A stretch of 38,422 bases of DNA from an uncultured Clostridia bacterium (lineage in GTDB: Bacteria > Bacillota > Clostridia > Oscillospirales > Ruminococcaceae): assembly GCA_947166515.1 (NCBI GenBank), contig CAMVEM010000006.1, positions 1 to 38,422 of the forward strand, written 5' to 3'. The notes under the pieces were generated by a model. The model did no database searches. It was given only the letters and a program-made list of their open reading frames with translations, and was not told where the DNA came from. Shown here in pieces: positions 31,930-38,422 of the stretch (within the stretch, counting starts at the first letter, position 1; each line of letters starts with the position of its first letter). A program made the position numbers and the translations under genes.

Positions 31930-33075
31930 TTGATATATTTTGACAACGCGGCGACGACCTATCCAAAGCCGCCCGCCGTGATAGCGGCGATGTCACGCGC
32001 TCTGGTGCGGTACGGCGCAAACCCCGGAAGAGCAGGTCATGCGATGTCGCTTGAAACGTCAGATGCTGTATTTGACGCGAGGCAGAAATGTGCGGACTTT
32101 TTCGGAGCCGATGTTGAGAACACGGTGTTCATGCCGAACTGTACGTTTGCGCTCAATACGGCAATAAAGGGGATACTGACTGAGAATTCCCACGCTGTCA
32201 CCAGCGATATAGAGCACAACGCCGTGCTTCGTCCGCTTTATGCGCTTTCAAAAAACAGCGGGATATCATATTCGTTTGCGGAAACCGGAAGCGACGACCA
32301 GACTGCCGAAAGCTTTGAGCGCCTTATAAACCGCCGCACAAAGGCGGTGATCTGCACACTGGCCGGAAATGTCAGCGGGCGCATAATGCCTGTGAAGATG
32401 ATAGCTGAGATCTGCCGGCGAAGGGGGATATGCTTTATAGTTGACGCGGCTCAGGGAGCGGGTGTTATACCGATAAAGCTGTCGGACGGCATAAACATCA
32501 TCTGCGCTGCGGGACACAAGGGATTGTACGGACCTATGGGAACGGGACTTCTTGTCACGGACGGGAAATACCGTCTGAAAACGCTCGTGGAGGGCGGAAC
32601 GGGAAGCAACTCGAAAGACCCCGCTCAGCCGGAATTTCTGCCAGACCGCTTTGAAAGCGGCACTATAAACACAGCGGGAGCTATCTCGCTTGGTGCGGGA
32701 GTCGATTTCGTTAACTCAAAGGGCATAGTTGCGATACGCGCTCACGAATCCGAACTCTGCGAACGTTTCTTCGCGGGAATGAAAAAGCTTCCGTTCGTGA
32801 AGCTCTACAGCGACGCGTTTGATGAGCGCTTTGTCCCGGTGATACCGTTCAACATCGGCGATATACCTGCGGAGAAAACGTCCGCAATGCTCAGCGACGC
32901 GGGATTTGCGCTGCGCGGGGGATTCCACTGCGCATATCCGGCGCATAAAAAGATCGGCACCGGAGAGACCGGCGCCGTAAGGTTCTCGCCTTCGGTATTC
33001 AATAATATGTCTGAGGTGAACGCGCTTATTCGCGCTGTGGGAAGACTTGGGATCAGAAATTGTGCAAACAGATGA
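31930..33075 (+). CDS. Cysteine desulfurase (class V aminotransferase family)
   Basis: A 381-aa PLP enzyme that takes sulfur (or selenium) from cysteine (selenocysteine) and forms a persulfide. It starts MIYFDNAATTYPKP. The PLP Lys197 is in AAGHKGLYGPMGTG, with His196 beside it, and Asp172 and Gln175 in VDAAQGAG. The persulfide Cys334 lies in RGGFHCAYPAHK, the SufS/CsdB arrangement. The start is TTG at 31930 with GAAGGGGGC 8 bases upstream. No SufU, IscU or SufBCD genes are near, so the acceptor may be the DUF3343-like protein just upstream. Confidence 0.92.
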   Translation: MIYFDNAATTYPKPPAVIAAMSRALVRYGANPGRAGHAMSLETSDAVFDARQKCADFFGADVENTVFMPNCTFALNTAIKGILTENSHAVTSDIEHNAVLRPLYALSKNSGISYSFAETGSDDQTAESFERLINRRTKAVICTLAGNVSGRIMPVKMIAEICRRRGICFIVDAAQGAGVIPIKLSDGINIICAAGHKGLYGPMGTGLLVTDGKYRLKTLVEGGTGSNSKDPAQPEFLPDRFESGTINTAGAISLGAGVDFVNSKGIVAIRAHESELCERFFAGMKKLPFVKLYSDAFDERFVPVIPFNIGDIPAEKTSAMLSDAGFALRGGFHCAYPAHKKIGTGETGAVRFSPSVFNNMSEVNALIRAVGRLGIRNCANR

Positions 33076-33110
33076 AAAAAGCCGGACTGTACATACGTAC
33101 CAGCCCGGCT
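33074..33110 (-). terminator. Terminator between the desulfurase and diguanylate cyclase genes
   Basis: AGCCGGACTG (33080-33089) pairs with CAGCCCGGCT (33101-33110) with one mismatch. On the minus strand it is followed by six T, a good terminator for the cyclase gene; it also closes the desulfurase operon. Confidence 0.75.
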
Positions 33111-33129
33111 GTCTGTTATATTGCCTTTA

Positions 33130-34251
33130 TTATCTTAAGCGCATCGGAGCCTTTCCAAGTTCTTTCATCTCGCGCTTTGTGGCATACATCTTGTCGTCCG
33201 CTTCTTTGTATATCTCGGTGAAGGTCTTGGCTCCGTCCCATCTGGAATAACCGATAGCGCAGGAGTAATTCGCGTCTTCGACCGCTTTGTACATTGCCGA
33301 TGTCATCTCCTGTAACTCCTCGTCGGTCCTGTGTTTGCAGATAACCGCAAATTCATCGCCGCCGACGCGGTAAACATAACAGCCGGCAAGGCACGATTTT
33401 TCGAGCGCGCGTGCGGTTGCGACCAGCGCGTGATCTCCCTCATTATGCCCGTATGTGTCGTTCAGCTTTTTGAGATTGTTTAGGTCAATGCTCATTATAT
33501 GGGAGATGTCTCCCTTTGAGTATTTGTGAATATCCGCATTGAACGCGTCTCTGTTGAATGCGCCGGTAAGCGCGTCAAAACGGAAATGTTCGATATGAAG
33601 ATAGAGATAGTAGAACGATATATCCAACGCCACGACTCCGATAAGTATGCCTCTGAGTGCGAACAGAAACTCGGCGAGGAATCCGAGTATAGTCATTGCC
33701 CCGCACAGCAGCAGTATCCCGGCTTCGCCGTGCTTTCCTTTTCGTTTGCATATCACGCCCAGTGTGAACAGGAACATCATGTATATTGCCGACAGAATGT
33801 GTGGCTCATAAGCGAATATCCCGCGTCCTATGCTGCCGTCTTCGTTGTAGTAGAAGAAAAGATCGGTGAACAGACACGGTATGAGCACGATAACGTTTAT
33901 AAGCGAAGGAAGATATGTCAGCAGCACCGTTTTTCGTGTTCCGAACGTTCTTTTTGCGGCTATCGCAATAAGGCTTGCCATTAGTATTATGCGGATATCA
34001 TATCCGAGCATGGCCGAGGCCCTGTGAAACAGATCGAACGCTCCGGTGACATTCATCGCGTCATATGCATAATAATCGAGGTTGTCAACGATAATAAGTC
34101 CTACCAGAAGCAGGACGGAGGGAGTAAATTTCTTTGTCAGTTCTTTCTCGTATGTATAGTTCGTTCTGAGGAAAAAGAACAGGAATATGATTGTGAGCAC
34201 AGGAATGCAGTTTATCTGCACCAGACTCTGTAAAAACTGGTTTTTTATCAA
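33130..34251 (-). CDS. Membrane-bound diguanylate cyclase (GGDEF)
   Basis: A 373-aa membrane protein. About six or seven transmembrane helices (residues 10-215) form the sensor part. The GGDEF domain starts at DALTGAFNRDAF and has the intact active site RVGGDEFAV, so it should make cyclic di-GMP from GTP. The RxxD inhibitory site five residues upstream is absent (CYVYR), so product inhibition is probably lacking. No EAL domain is present. The start is TTG at 34251 with AAGGAGAG upstream. The signal sensed is unknown. Confidence 0.9.
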   Translation of the reverse strand: MIKNQFLQSLVQINCIPVLTIIFLFFFLRTNYTYEKELTKKFTPSVLLLVGLIIVDNLDYYAYDAMNVTGAFDLFHRASAMLGYDIRIILMASLIAIAAKRTFGTRKTVLLTYLPSLINVIVLIPCLFTDLFFYYNEDGSIGRGIFAYEPHILSAIYMMFLFTLGVICKRKGKHGEAGILLLCGAMTILGFLAEFLFALRGILIGVVALDISFYYLYLHIEHFRFDALTGAFNRDAFNADIHKYSKGDISHIMSIDLNNLKKLNDTYGHNEGDHALVATARALEKSCLAGCYVYRVGGDEFAVICKHRTDEELQEMTSAMYKAVEDANYSCAIGYSRWDGAKTFTEIYKEADDKMYATKREMKELGKAPMRLR

Positions 34252-34320
34252 ACCGCTCTCTCCTTATCAGGGCGAAGATATAATGGTCAGTACAGCCTAT
34301 AAAGCGGCTGTGACTTTTAA

Positions 34321-34349
34321 ATTATATCATATTTCCCCGAAAAATGCAA
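34321..34349 (-). promoter_or_regulatory. Promoter of the diguanylate cyclase gene
   Basis: On the minus strand: TTGCAT (34349-34344), a 17-base spacer, TATAAT (34326-34321). A hairpin (CAGCC / GGCTG inside GTCA / TGAC, about 34286-34314) lies in the leader. Confidence 0.7.
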
Positions 34350-34448
34350 GATTAAAAATATCAGATGTTATTTTAAACAATTTTAAGAGCGGGTTTGTGT
34401 TCAAAACGCCAAATATCCGCGGACAAATGATGTAAAGCGTCCTGGGGC

Positions 34449-34477
34449 TTGAAAAGAAGGGAAAAACGTGGTAAAAT
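34449..34477 (+). promoter_or_regulatory. Promoter of the TIM-barrel gene
   Basis: TTGAAA at 34449-34454, a 17-base spacer and TAAAAT at 34472-34477, 54 bases before the start codon. The stretch 34350-34448 between the two divergent promoters shows nothing else. Confidence 0.65.
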
Positions 34478-34530
34478 AAAAATGTATGGATCTCAGGATC
34501 CGGTAATGAGTTGATGACAGCGGTGAAAAA

Positions 34531-35328
34531 ATGGATAAAAAGATAAAATTTCTGATAATACCCGATATAGAAAGGCTTGACGAGAGTATCGCGCTTGCGG
34601 AGGAATATGATCTCGGTTTTGAGACGGACGATTTTTTCCACCCCTCTGTGCTTGATGACGAAAAGCGTCGCGATGAGATCATCGGGCGTCTTATGTCTTC
34701 AAAGATGCCTGATACGATAACCGTTCACGGAGATTTCTTCGACGTGCTCGTGTTCAGCGAGGACAGAAAGATACGCGAAATATCCGAACTGCGCGTGATA
34801 CAGAGCATGGATGTTGCTGTAAGGCTCGGCGCTAAGGGCGTGGTTTTCCATACCAATCATGCGCCCACATTCAGGTCTCCGGCATATATAAAAAAGTGGC
34901 TGGAGCTGAATACGAAGTTCTGGGAGCGTATCCTGCCGGAGTATAAGGATACGGAGATCTATATCGAGAACATGTTCGATGTTTCGCCGGATATGCTTGT
35001 GCGTCTTGCAGAAGCTATGAAAGGAAAAGAAAGGTTCGGCGTATGCTTTGACTATGCGCACGCCTGCACTTTCGGGTCGGGATGCCCTATCGACGAGTGG
35101 TGCTCGGCGCTGGCTCCGTATATAAAACATATGCATATCAACGATAACGATCTTATTGACGATCTGCACCTTGCGGTCGGAGATGGTAAGATCGACTGGG
35201 AGCATTTTGCGTCGCTGCTCGGAAGCGTTCTTATGCCTGATACTGTGCTGATAGAGATAGCTGATGTTGAAAAACAGAGAAGATCGCTTGAGTTTCTCGC
35301 CGGCCTCGGACTTGTCAGCAGAAAGTGA
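34531..35328 (+). CDS. Sugar phosphate isomerase/epimerase-like TIM barrel
   Basis: A 265-aa protein of the xylose-isomerase-like/AP-endonuclease-2 superfamily. The metal-binding pattern of the barrel is visible: VHGDFFD, VFHTNHAP, EIYIENMFD (Glu), VCFDYAHACTFG (Asp and His) and KHMHINDND (His). Members are sugar isomerases, epimerases or endonuclease IV-like enzymes; the short barrel and His/Glu/Asp set fit an epimerase-type enzyme, but the substrate is open. It has its own promoter; htpG follows on the same strand with a separate promoter. Confidence 0.8.
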   Translation: MDKKIKFLIIPDIERLDESIALAEEYDLGFETDDFFHPSVLDDEKRRDEIIGRLMSSKMPDTITVHGDFFDVLVFSEDRKIREISELRVIQSMDVAVRLGAKGVVFHTNHAPTFRSPAYIKKWLELNTKFWERILPEYKDTEIYIENMFDVSPDMLVRLAEAMKGKERFGVCFDYAHACTFGSGCPIDEWCSALAPYIKHMHINDNDLIDDLHLAVGDGKIDWEHFASLLGSVLMPDTVLIEIADVEKQRRSLEFLAGLGLVSRK

Positions 35329-35374
35329 TATTCCGCTGTTTAATGCGATCTGCGCAGATTTTTACAAAAAAGTG

Positions 35375-35402
35375 TTGACATATCCGAAAAAAGTGATATA
35401 AT
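35375..35402 (+). promoter_or_regulatory. Promoter of htpG
   Basis: TTGACA at 35375-35380, a 16-base spacer and TATAAT at 35397-35402. The CIRCE operator begins 4 bases downstream, covering the expected transcription start. Confidence 0.88.
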
Positions 35403-35406
35403 ATAT

Positions 35407-35433
35407 TTAGCACTCGGGAGTGCAGAGTGCTAA
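35407..35433 (+). promoter_or_regulatory. CIRCE element (HrcA operator) upstream of htpG
   Basis: TTAGCACTC, nine bases, GAGTGCTAA: a perfect match to the CIRCE consensus including spacer length. HrcA bound here would block transcription at normal temperature and release under heat stress when GroE is busy. Confidence 0.95.
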
Positions 35434-35489
35434 AACGAATAGCGGGCTTGACCATATAAGTCTGCAAAGAACAAAAGGAGACGGTAATA

Positions 35490-37376
35490 ATGGCAAAAAA
35501 ACAGTTCAAGGCGGAGTCGAAGCGTCTGCTCGAAATGATGATAAACTCCATATACACACATAAGGAGATATTTCTGAGAGAGCTTATCTCAAACGCAAGC
35601 GACGCTATGGACAAGCTTTATTTCAAGTCGATGCAGGAGAATCTCGGCATCACCCGCGAGAATCTGGAGATATTCCTTGCAGCCGATAAGGATAACCGTA
35701 CAATCACGATCACCGATAACGGTATCGGCATGGATAAGGAAGAGCTTGAAAACAATCTCGGCGTAATAGCACAGTCCGGCTCGCTCAAATTCAAGCAGGA
35801 CAACGCCGATGCGGACAAGGAAGAGGTAGATGTCATCGGTCAGTTCGGTGTAGGCTTCTACTCTGCGTTCATGGTAGCTAAAAAGGTAGAGGTGCTCTCG
35901 AAGAAGTACGGCGAGGATACCGCCTATCTCTGGACGAGCGAGGGCGTTGACGGCTACACTGTTACCGATGCGGAAAAAGATACCAACGGCACGACAATAA
36001 CGCTTTATCTTAAGGATAAGACAGAGGACGAGGATTACGACGAATTCCTTGCGGAATATAAGCTCCGCAGCCTTGTAAAGCGCTATTCGGATTATATCCG
36101 CTATCCGATAAAAATGGAGACCACCCACCGCAAGCCGAAAGAAGGCAAGGAGGGCGAATACGAGGAAGAAAAGCAGATAGAGACTCTCAACAGCATGGTC
36201 CCGATCTGGAAAAAGAGCAAGCAGGAGCTCACCGATGAGCAGTACAACGAATACTATAAGGAAAAGTTCATGGATTTCGTTGATCCGCTGCTCCATATCC
36301 ACTCAAAGACAGAGGGAACTGCGACATACAATGCTCTGCTGTTCATACCGAAAAAGGCTCCGTTCGATTTCTATACAAAGGAATATGAGAAGGGCCTTCA
36401 GCTCTATTCTTCAGGCGTCCTTATAATGGATAAGTGCGCTGACCTGCTGCCCGATCATTTCAGCTTTGTGAAGGGCCTTGTTGACAGCGAAGACCTGTCG
36501 CTTAACATCTCGCGTGAGATGCTCCAGCATGACAGACAGTTAAAGCTCATTGCAAAGAGCCTTGAGCGCACCATAAAGAACGAACTGAAAAAGCTTCTGA
36601 ACAATGACAGAGAGAAGTATGAGGAATTCTGGAAGAACTTTGGTCTCCAGATAAAATATGGTCTGTACAGCAGTTATGGCACACAGAAGGAATTCCTGCA
36701 GGATCTTCTGATGTTCACATCGAGCGCGGAGAAAAAGCTCACAACGCTCGAAGAATACAAGACCCGCATGAAGGAAGGACAGGAGGCAATCTACTTTGCG
36801 AGCGGCGAATCTGTAAGCAAGCTCGATACGCTGCCGCAGGCCGAAATGCTCAAGGACAAGGGTTATGAGATACTTTATCTGACCGATAATGTCGATGAGT
36901 TCATCATCAGAATGCTCGTTGACTATGACGGAAAGGAATTCAAGTCGATACAGTCGAGCGACGCCGATTTCGAGACCGAGGAAGAGAAGGCTCAGAAGAA
37001 GGAAAAGACCGAGCAGAACAAGGACTTGCTCGCTGAGATGAAGAAGGCGCTCGAGGGAAAGTGCGCGGATGTACGCCTTTCGTCGAAGCTGCGCTCTCAT
37101 CCGGTATGCCTCACTTCCGACAGCGAGGTATCGCTTGAAATGGAGAAGGTGCTCGGAGCAATGCCCGGTGAGAACATGAAGCCCAAGGCTGACCGTGTGC
37201 TTGAGATAAACGCGGATCACCCGATATTCGAGAAGCTCCAGTTCCTTTATGACAACGACAAGGAAAAGCTTGCGGCGTATGCGGACATACTCTACGATCA
37301 GGCGCTTCTGATCGAGGGATTGGATATCGAAGATCCCGTAGAATATTGCAACAAGGTTTGCAGCCTTATGGTTTAA
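35490..37376 (+). CDS. htpG: HtpG, bacterial Hsp90 chaperone
   Basis: A 628-aa ATP-dependent chaperone. The N-terminal GHKL ATPase domain has EIFLRELISNASDAMDKL, TDNGIGM and GQFGVGFYSAF. The middle domain follows (WTSEGVDGYTV, GLVDSEDLSLNISREMLQ), then the C-terminal dimerisation domain. Length is typical, and there is no MEEVD tail, as expected in bacteria. AAAAGGAG precedes the ATG. It stands alone behind a consensus promoter with a perfect CIRCE, so it appears to be an HrcA-controlled class I heat-shock gene here, unlike B. subtilis htpG. Confidence 0.97.
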   Translation: MAKKQFKAESKRLLEMMINSIYTHKEIFLRELISNASDAMDKLYFKSMQENLGITRENLEIFLAADKDNRTITITDNGIGMDKEELENNLGVIAQSGSLKFKQDNADADKEEVDVIGQFGVGFYSAFMVAKKVEVLSKKYGEDTAYLWTSEGVDGYTVTDAEKDTNGTTITLYLKDKTEDEDYDEFLAEYKLRSLVKRYSDYIRYPIKMETTHRKPKEGKEGEYEEEKQIETLNSMVPIWKKSKQELTDEQYNEYYKEKFMDFVDPLLHIHSKTEGTATYNALLFIPKKAPFDFYTKEYEKGLQLYSSGVLIMDKCADLLPDHFSFVKGLVDSEDLSLNISREMLQHDRQLKLIAKSLERTIKNELKKLLNNDREKYEEFWKNFGLQIKYGLYSSYGTQKEFLQDLLMFTSSAEKKLTTLEEYKTRMKEGQEAIYFASGESVSKLDTLPQAEMLKDKGYEILYLTDNVDEFIIRMLVDYDGKEFKSIQSSDADFETEEEKAQKKEKTEQNKDLLAEMKKALEGKCADVRLSSKLRSHPVCLTSDSEVSLEMEKVLGAMPGENMKPKADRVLEINADHPIFEKLQFLYDNDKEKLAAYADILYDQALLIEGLDIEDPVEYCNKVCSLMV

Positions 37377-37410
37377 ATATCAGGCTTATGACTGAACGCT
37401 GATAAGGGGT

Positions 37411-37469
37411 GAGGGGGGCGGAGCCCCCTCAAAGAAAATCCCCTCCTTTCAGGGAGGGGCGGGGGAGGG
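37411..37469. repeat. GC-rich double-hairpin repeat between htpG and deoC
   Basis: Hairpin GAGGGGG / CCCCCTC (37411-37430) and hairpin CCCCTCC / GGAGGGG (37440-37459), followed by GGGGGAGGG at 37461-37469. It shares motifs with the array at 18156-18407. The last G-rich run doubles as the deoC ribosome binding site. Confidence 0.65.
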
Positions 37470-37474
37470 ATAAT

Positions 37475-38122
37475 ATGACCAATCAGGAGATCTTTGCTCA
37501 CATCGACCACACCCTGCTGTCGCCGACGGCAACACTCATGCAGATACGCACGCTGTGCATAGAGGCTATTGGATACAAGACCGCGAGCGTGTGCATTCCG
37601 CCATGCTATGTTAAGGTCGCACACAAGGAATTTCCCGAGCTGAATATCTGCACGGTCATAGGTTTCCCGCTCGGTTATCAGACATTACAGGCAAAGCTCA
37701 TGGAAACAAAGCAGGCGTTAGCCGACGGTGCGAACGAGATAGATATGGTCATAAACCAGACCGCCGTCAAGAACGAGGATTATGACACCGTCATGCACGA
37801 GATACAGGAGATCAAAAAGGTGTGCGGAGATCACATCTTAAAGGTCATTATAGAGACCTGCAATCTTACCGAGGATGAGAAGATAATGCTCTGCAACTGT
37901 GTCTCCACGGCAAAAGCGGATTATATCAAGACCTCGACCGGTTGCGGCTCCGCGGGTGCCACGAAAGAGGACGGTGTGAAGGTTTCCGCAGCAGCAGCCG
38001 AGAAGATAAAGGCTGCCGGCGGTATAAAAACCAAAGCCGATATGGAGGATTTCCTCGGTCTCGGGTGTGACCGCCTCGGGACAAGCTCCGGCGTGAAGAT
38101 ACTCACAGCTAAGAAGAAATGA
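37475..38122 (+). CDS. deoC: Deoxyribose-phosphate aldolase
   Basis: A 215-aa class I aldolase that splits 2-deoxyribose-5-phosphate into acetaldehyde and glyceraldehyde-3-phosphate in deoxynucleoside catabolism. IDHTLLSPTAT, TVIGFPLGYQ and ANEIDMVINQ (Asp) are followed by KVIIETCNL and the Schiff-base Lys in YIKTSTGCG, then GGIKTKADM for phosphate binding. The ATG at 37475 has GGGGGAGGG 5 bases upstream, supplied by the adjacent repeat. It is followed by deoB after 8 bases, forming a deoCB operon. Confidence 0.96.
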   Translation: MTNQEIFAHIDHTLLSPTATLMQIRTLCIEAIGYKTASVCIPPCYVKVAHKEFPELNICTVIGFPLGYQTLQAKLMETKQALADGANEIDMVINQTAVKNEDYDTVMHEIQEIKKVCGDHILKVIIETCNLTEDEKIMLCNCVSTAKADYIKTSTGCGSAGATKEDGVKVSAAAAEKIKAAGGIKTKADMEDFLGLGCDRLGTSSGVKILTAKKK

Positions 38123-38130
38123 GGCGTGAA

Positions 38131-38422
38131 ATGGCAGAACGTGTTTTTCTCATAGTCCTTGACAGCGTCGGTATAGGCGAGATGCCCGATGCCGCCGATT
38201 ACGGCGATGTCGGCAGCAATACCGTGAAGCACTGCTTCGATACCGGAAGGCTGAATGTCCCCAATATGCGGGAGCTCGGACTTTTCAACATAGACGGAAA
38301 TTCCTACGGCGGCGCGGTAGATGCTCCGAAGGGCGCTTACGCAAGGCTGAAAGAGCTCTCAAAGGGCAAGGATACGACCACCGGTCACTGGGAAATGATG
38401 GGGATAGTTTCGAAGAAGCCGT
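38131..38422 (+). CDS. deoB: Phosphopentomutase, 5' part
   Basis: The first 97 codons; the gene runs off the right edge. It starts MAERVFLIVLDSVGIGEMPD, where the Asp binds the metals of the alkaline-phosphatase-like fold, and has DVGSNTVKH and KGKDTTTGHWEMMG with the phosphorylatable Thr, all diagnostic of DeoB. The enzyme converts (deoxy)ribose-1-phosphate to the 5-phosphate, which feeds DeoC. It starts 8 bases after the deoC stop. Confidence 0.95.
   Translation, partial: MAERVFLIVLDSVGIGEMPDAADYGDVGSNTVKHCFDTGRLNVPNMRELGLFNIDGNSYGGAVDAPKGAYARLKELSKGKDTTTGHWEMMGIVSKKP

Overview
The window looks like a chromosomal segment of a gut or rumen clostridium, Ruminococcus/Oscillospiraceae-like. 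The evidence is the Firmicute core gene order (gdpP-rplI-dnaB and tilS-hpt-ftsH), a cotJABC spore-coat operon, a CIRCE/HrcA heat-shock operator, strong AGGAGG-type ribosome binding sites, frequent GTG/TTG starts, and many GC-rich hairpin repeats between genes. The genus is inferred from style only. No rRNA, tRNA or CRISPR array was seen.

Layout. 1-1580: the 5' end of a metallophosphoesterase, small orphan genes, and an apparent rearrangement junction near 909-925. 1715-6696: a glycan-use locus. An AraC regulator and a GH42 beta-galactosidase form one operon, divergent from a secreted lipoprotein that fuses a GH26 mannanase-type domain to a CE1-type esterase. Both promoters are clear, and a 13-bp direct repeat between them is a good candidate AraC operator. 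6733-13800: accessory DNA. It holds a decayed DUF4143 ATPase, an AT-rich orphan gene with a frameshift, and a compact module: Lys/His-rich small protein, FtsK-like ATPase, a protein with an internal duplication, a 62-aa protein and a large serine recombinase. Two large imperfect palindromes lie on either side of the Lys/His-rich gene. The right edge abuts a truncated vapC. 13914-14774: a Fic toxin with its VbhA-like antitoxin under a consensus promoter.

14758-18957: cotJABC (cotJC has an atypical C-terminus), a GNAT acetyltransferase, smpB, an exported protein, a CopZ-like chaperone, a MITE-like array of six hairpins with 14-bp terminal inverted repeats, and a nitroreductase. 19044-31493 is a long minus-strand housekeeping block: ftsH, hpt, tilS, dnaB, rplI, gdpP, rnj and a sugar nucleotidyltransferase/phosphohexomutase-like fusion. 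Three copies of a 66-bp repeat sit in this block. They differ by compensatory changes and fold as a predicted three-way junction.

31613-38422: a DUF3343-like protein with a polyproline tail beside a cysteine desulfurase, a membrane diguanylate cyclase, a sugar-isomerase-like TIM barrel, htpG behind a perfect CIRCE, then deoC and the start of deoB. The most unusual signals are the structured 66-bp repeat family, the 252-bp hairpin array and the small recombinase/FtsK element with its paired palindromes.
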